A stretch of 64,000 nt of DNA from Heliopora coerulea (lineage: Eukaryota; Cnidaria; Anthozoa; Scleralcyonacea; Helioporidae), in the NCBI GenBank assembly GCA_030142905.1, contig JASJOG010000019.1:381501-445500 (forward strand). Reading direction: 5' to 3'. The translations under genes were made by a program, and so were the position numbers. This document shows positions 45,949-59,000 of the stretch, piece by piece; the first letter of the stretch is position 1; the number at the start of each line of letters is the position of its first letter. The notes beneath the pieces are model-generated. The model was not told where the DNA came from, searched no databases, and saw only the letters and a list, made by a program, of their open reading frames with translations.

Positions 45949-47742
45949 ATGAGGTTCTCTTTCATGATGCCTTGCGAGACGAAGGCGTTTTTTATCCTCA
46001 TAGGCTCGGAATTGTTAAAAACCCTGATGTCTTTACCGGTTTACTCTGCAGGTACAGAAACTAGCTTTTCATTCATGACATAATTCCATCATTTAATTCA
46101 GAGAAGCTGTAGGGAATGCCTTTTCATGTTTTAGTCGTAAATGTGTCGTTTTAGTTGTCCCTAATATATAGCTGAGTTGGACTTTAAGGGTTGTTATTGT
46201 TTGACATCATCTCCTGTTATGTAATGTCTGCAGCTGTTTATGAGACGTAATCGGGAAAATTAATTAAGATTATAGATTCAAGGCAACTTTTTCTGCACGA
46301 AGGAATTGCCCATCGTTAAGTTAGCTCTCAGCTGAAACCACGAAGGATTTCGTTCACAAGTTATCTGGGAAATTCAGGTACACTTCAGGAGAGGAGGGAC
46401 ATGTTACCAATTGGTTCTGTAACAAACATTCTTTAAAATTCAAACGACAAATAGCGTGTTCGATGCACCAGTTTTTGTGGAACATCTTTTCTTTCTGGAC
46501 GAAGGGTGCAACCTTGAAGTTTAGTTTTAACCAAAATTAGAGAATTCATCTTTTCTTCTGCAGTAAACGATGCATACATTAGTTCTAATCCTAGATATTA
46601 AGCTGCCGATTCCTTTTCTTTCCTTCTTTTATTTTTGTAAATTTAGGGTCGTCTCCTTCACAGACGCTGAACCTGAAGATCAGGTACCTTCAAGGACATC
46701 CAGGCCAACAGCTTTCAATAAACCAAACACAAACAAACACAGCACTCCCACTCCTAACCAAACCAAAACCAGCAATTTTACCCAACACAGCAACGGAACA
46801 GGACTCCATGCTCGAACGTACATCCCCAGAATATAAGTATAATGACGAATATGGTAAAAAAGTGGCGAAGATGAAAGGAGGGATGTCGACTACTTTGAAC
46901 AGTAAACTGGCTCAAGATTTCCCAACTGAAGATTCTCTGGCGATTGTGGACCATGAGACGGCCGAAGGTAGAGTGAAAGGTGTAGGAAAGGGGCCTGGGC
47001 CTATGGGAGTTGCAAGCACTGGAAAAACGTTGGAGGAGCTGAATATGATCCTGCAGAACACGCTGTATGAGTACCAGTATGATAAAACTGCAAACGGTAG
47101 GCATATTATTGGGCATGCTTTTTAATCCCTTATGTAACTCTTAAACTTTGCTTTGGCTTATAATAAACAAGTCTATTTAACAGAACGATTAACCACTTTA
47201 CTTTTACGATAGTCGTTTGGAACTAATGTTAAGTAACGCTGGATGATTTAACTTTGCATGGAGACATATGGGGTCAAAGGGTTTAAGAGATTGTCAATTG
47301 TCAAAGTCACTGAGCTAAGATGCATTGTAGTAATATTTGTCTATTAACGTTATGTTCAGAGGATTTGTAGTTGGGGCTGTTGCGTTCGTTGAAGTTGGGT
47401 AAGTGGTAATGGCTGTGGTTGTGGATGTGGCCATGATCATGGTAACGATTGTAAATGTATTTTTAATTGTGATGATGGTTGTGATTGTGTTTGTGTTCGT
47501 GATTGTCGAAGTGAGTAGGATAGTTATTATCGTTTGTATACGTTTTCATCATAGTCGCTCACCTTCCGCTGTGGTCCTTTGCAGGGTTTACTTTTTCTAA
47601 CTGTGATGATCTGGATCCAGATTGCCAGCGATATGAAGTGCAGGGACTGTGTAGCGATAACCCAAGTTTTGCCTTCAAGCGATTTAATTGTAAGAAAACA
47701 TGTCATCTGTGCCCTAGGTCGGTATGTCGTTCCATTAACTAA
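45949..47742 (+). CDS. Gene H: small secreted ShKT protein
   Basis: Three exons, phase-1 introns, 236 aa. 45949..46051: ATG and a signal peptide with core KAFFILIGSELLKTLMSL ending VYSA before a GTACAG donor. 46647..47096: about 150 residues, Thr/Asn/Pro-rich then charged, including TSPEYKYNDEYGKK and a Gly-rich KGVGKGPGPMG. 47585..47742: ShKT domain from CDDLDPDC to CKKTCHLC, then PRSVCRSIN and TAA. Cys spacing C-x6-C-x8-C-x12-C-x3-C-x2-C equals that of gene F, and both linkers carry SPEYK. Gene H lacks the VWA exons of F, so it is a short paralogue or F gained the VWA. A seventh Cys follows the domain. Function unknown; channel-toxin activity cannot be assumed. Confidence 0.75.
46052..46646. 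other. Intron 1 of gene H
   Basis: About 595 bases of AT-rich sequence; the last 70 bases form the pyrimidine tract and happen to be open with an ATG, which is not used. Confidence 0.5.
47097..47584. other. Intron 2 of gene H
   Basis: Contains a GTGATTGTG-rich, loosely repeated stretch at 47400-47510. No exon seen. Confidence 0.5.
47585..47742 (+). other. ShKT domain exon of gene H
   Basis: Six-Cys ShKT signature ending CKKTCHLC, in a single phase-1 exon with the stop, plus an extra C-terminal Cys that could form a dimer or pair with another chain. Confidence 0.85.
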
Positions 47743-48914
47743 TATTCTTGAGAAAACAGTAAGCAAATTTTAGAACCTCTGTGCTTCAGTAAAAAATAAT
47801 TCAGGAAAAGTTCTGTAGATACCAACTTTCTAAAGAAATCTTGAAATTCATATTCCTAATTTTTTCTTGCAAGTATCAAAAACACGCTTGCTTTATTGAC
47901 ACACTTTCCGATATTGAACAATTCTTCATTGCTAACATTTAGACATGTTGGAGCCATAAAGAAAAGAAAATATCATCATTAAAGGAAGACAGGGACTTTG
48001 GTGTGAGCCCTCGTGGCGCCGAGATAGCTGTCGATGCTCTCAGACATTATTCATACAGTATTGGGTAAGAGCAGTAGAACTATAGTAGTTTGTTGAATTC
48101 CAAAAGCTAAAGCAAAAAGACACGTCATTCTGAATCGTGGTCCGCATTGGGATGAAAAAAATTGATGTTACTTATAACGAAGAAGAGGAGTATTTAATAT
48201 GCACGTATTGAATCTGAGCCGTAAGATGCAACGTATGATAAGAAATTTTCCATGTTTTAAGCTGAAGACTGACCCCGAAAGAAAACAACAGGCAACTATA
48301 TTTATTTTGGTTCATGGTTTACGTTATATTATGACTGTATATGGAAAAGGTGGCCTGATCTCTACAGATTTTTTTTGTCATTATGGGGAAACATATTACA
48401 TTCTTAATCCGTAGTCTCCGAAATAGATTTCCATTACTTTAGGAAGGAATCGGCTCGTCAACGCTTGGAAAACTTAGAGATAATCGCGTTTTGTAGCTGA
48501 ACGCATTTAGATGCCAATAAGTAGTTTGGTCACAATACTGAGTTATCTTTTGTAAACGTGACGTAAACATATGATACATTAAAACGTCTAAGTTAGATGT
48601 AAATAGAAAGGGACAGCCAATTCAAATATTTGTTAAATTGAAGGTAATATGTATCGATGATATTAAAGCTGGGCTCATGAGTATATAAAAATGAACTGTA
48701 AAATAATAAACAATAAACTCCGAGTTTAACCCAGTTAATTCGTCAAGCTCGTGAATTAAACCTTCGTAAACGTTACATATTCAAATAAAGTTGTACGAAA
48801 GATTTAAGATGAGGAAGGAAAGGAAAGCAAAGGGAAGTGGAAATGGAGAATAAAGAAAATGAATTAATACACAGAGGAATGCGACCAAAGCTATCCAAAT
48901 TCAGCTTTTATTTA

Positions 48915-49290
48915 GGGTGCTAGTGGCACAGTGGCAGCATGCGTGCCCTTCGCCTGTGTGACTAGGATTCAATTTCGGCTCCGTACAGTTGTCCGATTAA
49001 AATTACCTTTGTCACATGTGGAAAGAGCCTTGTCCAGTTTAACTTTATCAAGCACTGCAACTTAATTCTCCGGGTACTCTGGTTCCCCCCTTGTAATGAG
49101 ATTCGGAGGATCTGTGGCTAAAGTTAAATCCTGGCTCCATGGAGTTGCCCGTTTGAAGTTACCTTAATGACTTGTGGGAGGGGTGTTGTCCAGTTTTACA
49201 CTACCAAACATCATGGGCATCCGCTGAGTATTATCTACTAATGCTACCCCCATGAGGAGTGGCCTTTGCTCGACCTCTGGGGGAGAACAG
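48915..49290 (+). mobile_element. SINE-like repeat with tRNA-like head
   Basis: Starts GGTGCTAGTGGCACAGTGGC with a box-A-like sequence, then GACTAGGATTCAATTTCGGC as a weak box B. The body repeats a phrase twice (GGCTCCGTACAGTTGTCCG and GGCTCCATGGAGTTGCCCG, each followed by AAA/GAAGTTACC and a TTGTCCAGTTT phrase), which indicates an internal dimer. No coding content. Confidence 0.55.
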
Positions 49291-50442
49291 TAAACTTACA
49301 TTTGATTGGGTTATCCAGTATAAATGACGATACTCACCTCCTCATTAAGACCTTACTTGAAGTCTGAGGACAAGCTCAATGATATCACGGGCTTTGGGAT
49401 CTTACCAAGAATGGTTTTACCTGTCATTTACATAGAAAATATGAAATTTTCGCGTGAATCTATCTAGCTGCGCTTTACCATATGCTTACGCAAATCAAAA
49501 CCAAGTGCCAGCCAGGGCGTAGTTAACTCATTTTAACTGGTGAGTGTGTCCAACTTAATTTGCCCGAATATCGTATCATTTTAAAAACTGCCGGAATGTC
49601 ATTTGACGCGCATTCAGGCAATGGTGGTGTAGCCACACTGAACCATATTTTGCCCAAAGTTTATTGCACCAGCTATCCATGTTTGCCCGAATTTTATGTT
49701 TTCTTGCCAACTTTGGACGTTGCACACCCCCACATCCTCCTTAAACTACGTCCCAGGTGCCGGAATCCGTTGCTCGGTCACTTATTCGTTGCGCAACAGT
49801 TTTCTACCTGACGATATAGTTTAGGAGCTTGGCAAATGAATGAACTTCATCTCGGGCTGACAATTAAATAGCACAGCCCCGGTTGAAATTTTCGTCATGT
49901 AATCACAGGAAGATTTCGCAAGGCATTTTTCGTGAGCACGGACTTAGATTTGAGCCTGGGTAGACTAAAGCCAGGGCTAAAATTCTCCATGTAATCAATC
50001 CCATATACTCCGAGATGTCATTCTTAATGTTTCACTAGAGTCTCATCAGGCCTGTCGTTGGAAAATTTGGCCAGACTGCAGTTTAGTGAACACCAATATA
50101 TCGCTCATCAGTTAGGGTTACTTAGTGAGGCTGCAGTACGGTCACTGTCAGATCACTGTTCATTAAAATACAGTTGCACCGAAATTTGAAACATTTTGAT
50201 TATTCAGGAAGATTAATCAGCCGCCAATCAAGGCTTTGATGCCTGTTCCACTTCGTGAGTTGACTGTGCGCTGTCTAAACTATACCACCAGCTGAGAGAT
50301 TCAGGTTCTTTGTAACACTACTATTAAATTGTAACAGTTTTCTCAATTCCCTGGTCATATCAATGAAAAAGGAGGCTTAATCATACGCACACGGTGACTC
50401 AGTTATGTTTCATTTCAGCTTTTTATCATTTTCGGAATAGCA

Positions 50443-50667
50443 ATGAAGAGGCAACTAGCCAAGTGTTTCATCATGGGTCTTCCACCAAAGCCCAAAAAAA
50501 CAAGACAAAAGACCCTTTGTTTTCTCTTTTGTCTGGCTCTTGCACTTGTGCTGGTGATTGCTTATATTTCGTCTGCGTTTGCTTGTGCTCGTGTTATCCC
50601 CGAGGAATGCTTTCTTTGTTTCGTTGTTTTGCTTATGCTACTCGTGCCTCTTATCATTGTCTGGTAG
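50443..50667 (+). CDS. Possible small two-span membrane protein (doubtful)
   Basis: 74 codons from ATG to TAG: a basic N-terminus (KPKKTRQK) then two hydrophobic segments (LCFLFCLALALVLVIAYISS and CFLCFVVLLMLLVPLIIVW). A CATTTCAG acceptor-like site lies 24 bases upstream. No homology is recognised, and the codons lean on T, so it may be a chance ORF in T-rich DNA. Confidence 0.2.
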   Translation: MKRQLAKCFIMGLPPKPKKTRQKTLCFLFCLALALVLVIAYISSAFACARVIPEECFLCFVVLLMLLVPLIIVW

Positions 50668-51745
50668 TTTGTGCCTGCGCTTGCTTTGCTTGTGTGAGCC
50701 AGGCTTAAATCGTGAGCTAGCCATGCGTTAAGACTCGAGAAATAAACAGCATGCTCTGAGGGGTTTTCATCATATAAGTTGGGCTGATTCTTGTCACGAA
50801 GAGTTTTCTACGACCGTACAAGATAATTCAAATTGACTTTGGACGTTCTTAACTCAAACTAAACCAATTCAGTTTTATTATTTCTTTTTGAGTGCATTTT
50901 AGATATTTCGTTTAGATTTTATTTTCCATTCGAGTATAGGGATTTTATCCTCAGATAGAAAATCCTAGCGAAATGAACACTACTAAAAAACTCAAATGGA
51001 TTCCATTGCAAGGTTGAGATTTTATTTTACGAAGGATAAGATTAAGGATACAGATTTACCATTAGATTGAAAATCCTAGTGCAACAGACACCTTTAAACA
51101 AACGAAGAGTAGACGCCATTGAGCAGTCCAATCGACTTTATGTTGATTCGATTTTCAGTGAACAATATTTGTTCCATCAACAACATTTTATCTTTTAAAT
51201 CAACTTCACAGCCTCTCTCTTATTTTGAATTTAGTGCTTGCTTCTCATTAAAACATGGTTATCCCGGTTTTATACTGGTATTATATATTTTTTCTTTAAC
51301 CCAATAAATGGATAAATTGTTTTCAAAAAGCTTTCCCTTCTTCATCACGATTTTCAAGCACGTGGACCTAATAAATCTAGAAATAGATGGACCGATGAAA
51401 CCCCCTCGTCAATACTTCGGATACCCCCATAGTAGCTTGAAATATTTTGTCCCAACGGTGCCTGTAGTTTGGAGGTTCAGCTGCAGTTTAAGAGGCAGGC
51501 AATTTGTGGATTTAATCGGTTTCAAAGGCACATGAGAATTATTTGTTTTCTTTTTAACCCGTTTGTTTGTGTGAGAGATATCATAAACAAACTGGTGAAA
51601 GTATACCGCTCTTGTGTGACTTCACTTGCGAAGTATCTTTGGTCAGTCTAACAGTCAAAGAGAACCTGTATTTTGTTCTGTTTTCAGGAGAGTCCATTTA
51701 AAGGGGAAAACGTCGAAAACATGCGCTAACCAAGAACGCTAGCTT

Positions 51746-53006
51746 ATGGGAGGCTGCATTATCAAGTGGCTATTTATAGCCACCTTGATAGACATTTCAA
51801 TCACTGGTAAGTATTGGTATTTTCTGTTAGACAGTTCCCAATCTACGATGGCTTCTTTATAAAGTATCGTATGTTCAACTTACATTTTATTCCAGGAACA
51901 GACCATTGGTCGAGTTATTGTTCTTTCGCTTAAACCTTTCGTTAAATCCCGAATTTAGTTTAAGGCTTTTCCACACTTCAGATCAATGTTTGGTAAGCTG
52001 ATCTCCGTGGGATTAGGACTGAGTGTAATTTAAAATCAATGTCAAATCGATCAACCATGTGCCGTTTACGGATAGCTAGTCCGCGGTAAAAAATTGAATA
52101 TAAAGCCAAGGGAGGGGGGGAATACGGTACACAGACAAATATCTGGCATTTTTCCAATGGAGCGAACGTTTCTAACGGCCGAAAGAATCTCAGAAATGTT
52201 TCCACTTCGACACTCGAATCTTTACCAGACTTTTAGCGCCATTAGATGTTTGTTGAACTCGTCTAAGTTAGGGTATTCATGTAGTGTCAGCACCACACCA
52301 GTGTTCATATGGACTACGCCAATCAAAACGATCAATTTCAACAAACATCTACTTATACTCGTTGATTAAAACTACTAACGTTCTCCACCTGTTGCCGAGA
52401 TCGCTGTCATTGGGTCTTAACTCTTTCCAGTTAGGACCTCTCCTCTTGACGAGTGAAATCGTCTGGCGTAAGCCGGGGTAAAATAGTCTGACTTTATAAG
52501 GTAATAAGACTGATCTTAGTGGAAAAGACTTACAGCTGCTGCGCATATGTTAACTTAAGTGCTTGCCAGTTTCTGAGTACTTTTCACACAAATCAGACTG
52601 TTCATAATCTACTACAGACTGAACACAGTGTAAAGGAGGTCTAAGGATTCTGCCAAATTGCTGTAATGAAAAAGGGCATGTAAAGGTGAAATTAAGAACG
52701 TTTAATACTGATCAAACCTTTTGTTCCTTCGTGCAACATCATAAGAGAATGAGTTATTGTTTACAAGAACAATAAAATTAAAGCAGTGAGCGTTACAATG
52801 TATTTGCAAAAATATTCGTCGTGCGAGGGGTGGTAGAGATGGTGAGCCAATTTAAAACAACGGAAGAGGAACGGATCCTTGTTTTGCATATATCACAAAG
52901 GGTTATGTTTAAGCATTAAAAGACCATTCTCTTGGGAGTTACGAGAACTTAGAAAGTATATTGGAATTCTCTGAGATCAGTCACGGCAGTCACGACAGTC
53001 ACGGGC

Positions 53007-53058
<52 letters not shown>

Positions 53059-56000
53059 TAGACAGACAGACAGACAGAGACAGACAGACAGACAGAGACA
53101 GAGAGACAGAGAGACAGAGAGACAGAGAGACAGAGAGACAGAGAGAGAGACAGAGAGAGAGAGTCATAAAAACTCTGGAATTTATTTCCAGTGAACATTT
53201 TAGGGATATTATCCCATTATAAAGACAATTTTTCTCGTGACAGTTCACAGATATTGTTAACTAACTACAGACGGAGTCGTTTCGGCCTATTGGGCCTCAT
53301 CGGTGTAGTGCTGACGAGTAGGATGGAGAAGCCTATATTATATAGGCAACTCAAATGTCCCACACTTGTGGTACATCTAAGCCACGCCAGAGTGCTCTAA
53401 CTAGAGACTAGTGAGCGTGCGCAAGTTCGCTAGCGGCATGACTCATCCTGTAGAGTGCTCAATATGAACCAAGAGGCCATAGAGCGATATCTAACTACAT
53501 ATATATTCTTCCCTACATTTTTCGCCTCAGAAAACATAAATTGCCAAAGTTTCGTAGGGAATTACCGTATAAAGAGGTTCATTTTATAAGACATTTAGAA
53601 AACTAGCGGTACCTGCTTTATCGGATCCAAAACACTCGGCTATCGCCTCGTGCTTTATCCGATAAAGCACTCCTGCCTATTTTTTTAAATATTACATAAA
53701 TATATAGTAAATTTATTGTAAATCATTGAAGTGTTACGCGATAGACTGCAGAGTGCTCAATACTGTAGAGGAAGAGCGGGTAAAAGTAATAATGATGTTA
53801 AAGCTTGAGATCATTATTACTTCATCATACTATATATGAATATGGTATATAGTATATACCAAGTAAACGTGGTTGAGTGCTATAGTATGAATAATCAGTA
53901 ATATTAATAATATTGAGAAAATCTCAAGTATTTTATATTTTACATCGAAATCAGCACAGTAATTTTCCTCACGTTTTGAATTCGCAGTTGCCGTTAAGGT
54001 TGAAATAATCAGTGAAGGATGCAGCGATCCTGGCATCACTGGTTGCGGGACAGCGTCCATAAAAGTGAACAACATAGAACGTTCAAGGAAGAGACGAGGT
54101 TACAATATCGTCGTATTTGATTTTAATACAGGTAAGTTTTTTTCCAATGGCGCTTTTTATCGCAATTTTATCGCAATATTGTCTGGCTGTAGTAACAAAT
54201 TAATTTCCCCCATTATTTTAATCATCATGATCTTGATAGTCATTATTATCCTTATCATTATCATAATCATAATCATTATCATTGTTATTGTTATTGTCTT
54301 TGTTTTTGTCTTTGTCATTGTCATTATCATTATCATTATAATTACTACTATTATTGTTATTATTATTATCGTCGTCACTACTGTTATCATTATTGCTATC
54401 ATTGTGGTTGTAATCGTTATTTTTCAAACCATACGTGTACGAGGAATCCTAATAAATATAATACTATCGTTCCAGGTAAAATTGAAGAATCCGAAAATTA
54501 TGACACGCATAGTTCCTTACAGGAAACTAAGAATATGAAAAATTTCATCGAAGAGTTGCCAGACGGGTATGTTAACAGGCGCAGTCAGAATTTTATATTG
54601 GAAGGTCCAAAATTTTTTGCCGATAGCGGGCCCAGTGATTGATCCAGTCATGGTTTATTATCTGATTTCTTTTACCCCTGCAGCAAGGTTGTTCTCGTTG
54701 CTGTGCAAGATGAGGCCGCGAATCGTATGAGGGATGAGGATTATAATGCTTTGATCAAGATTGGGGCTCAGAATCCTATCAAGAACGATTTTCGTTCGTC
54801 ATACGCCCTGGTTGGATACTCCGGACCAGGAAGGCCATCTTGGGTTACTCAGGTACGTCGTTCAGCTAGTAAATTATCAGTGACTGTGGCTGAAGTTTGC
54901 CCATCAAGCCTAACATCTTTCACACAGACCTGTGCGTGTAACTTTAAATCCCCTGAAGTATGTAGTGAAGAAATAGTTAAATAACGTCAGAGAGTACTTT
55001 TTCAAACAAGTCCAACAACACAATGTTTTGTAATTCCTCGTTTTTTCTCAGTCTCCATTTTCCCAACAAGCACCTTCGTTTAAGGAATTTTTGTTAGAAA
55101 AATATAGACTTGTAACTTAGAAAAGTACAGGAAACTCGAATGATTTGAAATAAATTCTGATAATAGAACACACAGAACACACCCTTTTTATACTGAAGTC
55201 ATAGTTTATGACCAGTAAAATTGTAAATAAAAGCACTGCAATTTCTGTTATTCAAACTCAAAATTTGACTTAAATCATAAACCCGATTTCTTCGTAGCTG
55301 AGTAGATTGGTCAAACTCTAAATTACAATTTAACTACAATTCAAATCTAACCACACTGCAGGCCTCTGATCTTGCCTTCTACAAAGGTTTGATTGGATCC
55401 TGGCTGAAAACGATACTCTTACGTCCGCTCGAAAAATTGCATTTCTACTGGTGTCAGTTGAAAGTGTTTTTTGGCCTCCATATATTCTTTTTTCTGATAC
55501 AACAGACGATACCACAACGTTTATGTAAGTTCGCTTTAATTTAGGAACAAAGAAACCAAGGCAAAGGACCGAGTAGAATAACCGTTGACGTTCCATTTGG
55601 AGGTATGGTGTTTTCATATCTGATATATTTCCATTCAAAGTTCCATTGGAATCTCTCGATTAATTTCATTCCATTTCAATTTCGTTTTCTTTCAAATTTG
55701 GGTGAGATCATTTTTGAGAAAAATGTCATTTATTTTATTTTATGTCAGAATTCCCTAATATTGAGGTCATTAGCGAGGGCTGTAACGACAAGTTCAGAAG
55801 CCGAGGTTGTGGTTTGGCTTTCATATACGTTGATGGAGAGCAGAAAGCCCCTCAGACACGAGGTCATAATGTTGAGGTCATTAATGCCGCTACTGGTGAG
55901 TGTAATATCTTGAATTGTGTCATTGTATGATGTTGGCAAATAGACAAGATAAACTGGACAACTTTTATTGCATTTCTGCTGAAAGAAAGTTCATGAGATA

Positions 56001-59000
56001 TTTGCGCTGCAAAAAATTAACATCTTGGGTAGATGTTTTTTTTACTTTTAAGATCAATGTCCTGGCTTTATGAAATAAATTCTTGATAAGAAAAGCTATG
56101 CGGATTTTTTTCTCCTTTCAAGAAATTTAAGAAAACCTATCTTGATTCAACAATATTTTTCCTGTCTAGTTTAGATATATTTTCTTAAATCAAGAAAAAA
56201 TTTTTAGAAATTTTTTCTTATGAAGATAGCTTATTAAGCAAAATTATCCTGTCTACGGAACAAGATAACGTTTCTTAATTTAAGAAGTATGGTCTTAAAA
56301 CAAATTTTTTTTCTTAAAATAAGAATTCAATTTTTCGCAGAGTGCCATATAAGCTTTTGAACGATATTCTTGATTCTTGCTTCGGTTTGGGGAAACAAAC
56401 TTATGCATAATGAACTTAAGCCTCACTTTTTCGCTCACGGAACAATTGGTCCAAAGAGGCATGAGGGTCCTGAGGGTTAGTAGTGGAGATATTTGTGAAG
56501 TACGTTCTAATGAAATACAATTAGATAAATTCGATTAGCTATCATTAGATTTATCGCAAAGCGTTGAAGAACCTAGCATGCAATTATCTGTTCGAACACC
56601 TCTACCTGTCTACATATTTGGAAACCTATAATTTGAAAGATCGAGAAAAGGAACCTTTTCCCCTTTCACCAAGGAGAAAAAAAACAACCTTAGAAATAGT
56701 ATTGTCTATAGTGGTGGAAAACTGTGGAATAGTTGACCAAAAGGAGCAAAATTACAGCAAGTTTGAAAACTTTCAAAAAGTATGGGTAATCTTTCAACTT
56801 CCCATGGTAGTTATTCACTTTAACTTTTAATTGTTAACTTCTTATTAGTTCCTGAACTTTACTTTTTCGATAGGGCTTCCAAAACTAAAATTTTTCGATA
56901 TAAAATAGTACCTGTTTTTCGGCAATTCTCGTGCTGAATTTATACATAGCCTATATATCACGGAAATTTGAAATAAGGACGCAGTTTTTTTCCATCTGGG
57001 AATCATGTAGTGTTTTTGGATTAGGCCTTTTGAGAGTTCTTCTTTCCTTTAATTTTTGTTTCTTTCCAATCTTTTTTCAGGTGAAATGGAACCTGGAGTT
57101 GCTTTTGACACTCATGGAGATTCACAGTCTGGTAAAGGATTGCAAGAATATATCGATAAAGTTCCCAATGGGTACGTGTTACCCGGTTGATCAGTCTTGT
57201 TTGTTAAAATTTCAGGAAGTGAACGTACATGCACTCAAGCTTATTACTTCAAGAAGTATTGTGTACCGCCCACCTTGAGGGGACAAAAACTTTCCACACA
57301 CTGAAGATGGCCGCTGCGCGAGTAGCCCGAAAACGTCAGTGAAACAAACACAATTTCTTTTGGAAGAACGGCAACATGACGATATTATAATGTGTTCCTT
57401 GGTTCTTCAATTCCTCATTTACGTGAATAGGAGTACTTGAAATAGTCGTAATTTAAAGTGACATATGCTGTTGATTGAAACTGATGACTTAAGTTGCCAA
57501 AGCGATGAAGCGATTCAAACATTATGCAGAACAGACTACAATGATAATTGTCTTCCATGAGCGGTTGAGAGGTTTAGTTTACTATATAGGTTTCAATATA
57601 AATAAGTAAATGGATCTTTAAGGACTCCCAATGGAAAGAGTATTTGTGCAGGAGCTCAAATTGTTTGTCATGAAAATATCATCACATCGCTTCTTGAATT
57701 TGTCGGAAATATACTAGTGGTTGTCATTCTTTTCAATTTAATTTAGGCGCGTGATAATAGTTGCCATTCAAGATGAAGGATCCAAACATATTAGTGCAGC
57801 ATTTCCTGAGCTAAGGAAAATCGGCGCTAAAGACCCCATAATCAACGAAGATCGTTCCACCTTCGCTTTAATTGGTTATAAAGGCGCTGAAAGGCCGAAA
57901 TGGATTGTACAAGTAAGCTAAACATTGCTGAACTCAACAGTCAACAATCTAATTGACATCGTTGGTGAATTTGTGTATTAATTTCTATCAGGGTCAAGAA
58001 AAGAAAGGCCAAGGACCGGCACTTGCCAGTGCTTTTGTTCCTTTTGGACCGTCAGCTGTAGGTTCGTACATCGTCATCATCATAAAGTAGGCTTGTCGTG
58101 TTCGACGGTACACGCCACCAATTGTCTCCACATCTGTCTATTTTGTGCCGTTTTCTTGCATCCTGCACGGTCCTGACCCTCCAATTTTTGATTTTATCAC
58201 CACAATTAATTCTCGGTCTTCCTCTGCTCCTTTTGCCATTCACTCTACCTCCTAGTAAATCTTTCTGTAACGACTCATGTCTGATAATATGCCCAAAGTA
58301 TCTCGGCTTCCTACCTTTAACAATTCTAATAATCTCTAGAGTAAATGGTTTGAACCCGGAAGAATCGGTACATGTTGGTGATGGTAGATCGTCTTGAGAA
58401 AGACTGTTAATGACTGACGTTTCGACGACCTCAGCGGCGGTCATCTTCAGAGTCGAAGAAAAGGTCATATGTTACTCACATATCAGTTTCAACTTTGAAG
58501 ATGACCGCCGCTGAGGCCGTCGAAACGTCAGTCACCAACAGTCTTTCTCAAGACTGAACTAATCTGTACCACCACAAACATGTATCTAATAATCTCTCTC
58601 TTCTTTCTTGCCATTTTTAGAACTTTCTTTCATTACTAATTTTCCTCTTGCATGATATTTTTAACATTCTTCTTAGTGTCCACATTTCAAATGCTTCTAG
58701 CCGATCTGTCGTGTCCTTAGTTTTGTACATTTGTTAGTTTTTTAATACGATACGTAATCATAGTTTTCCCTTCGTAAAAGGTAAAGGATTGACTAAAACG
58801 TTGCGTCTTTGTCTTTTCAACAGAAAGAAAATATATTGTAACCACTTACACCGGAAACGGTCGACAAGATGGAACTACTGCGAAGGTTTACATTAAGTTT
58901 AGTGGTGTAAATGGTGATTCTAGGGAGGTAGAATTATCTAAAACAGGGAATCCATTCCGAAAAGGAGGGTAAGCTATCGTTGTACGTTTATAGATGCTAA

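Larger units (their letters stand above)
47743..51745. other. Spacer between genes H and I
   Basis: Four kb without a confident gene. It holds a tRNA-SINE-like repeat (48915-49290), a doubtful small membrane ORF (50443-50667), and at its right end a TTTTCAG acceptor (51687) that marks 51688-51745 as the 5' leader of gene I. The leader contains a tiny upstream ORF of two codons (ATG CGC TAA at about 51721). Confidence 0.5.
51807..53987. other. Intron 1 of gene I
   Basis: Contains the second copy of the dispersed repeat (52385-52495), a GA/GACA microsatellite (53010-53163) and a moderately repetitive block at 53260-53480 with GGCCTATTGGGCCTCATCGG. No exon found. Confidence 0.6.
55749..58061 (+). 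other. ILEI/FAM3-like domain 2 of gene I
   Basis: Four exons of 147, 91, 166 and 70 bases with the same phases as domain 1. Key stretches: NIEVISEGCND, GCGLAFIYVDG, GHNVEVINAATG, YIDKVPNGRVIIVAIQDEG, TFALIGYKGAERPKWIVQ. Confidence 0.85.

Noticed and set aside
54065..54538. 157-codon plus-strand ORF with a long Ile/Val run
   Set aside because: First part is gene I exon 2, then reads through the donor into an ATTATC repeat; the spliced model preserves the ILEI domain instead.
58098..58397. 99-codon plus-strand ORF
   Set aside because: Antisense of the LINE remnant, whose minus frame shows recognisable retrotransposon sequence.
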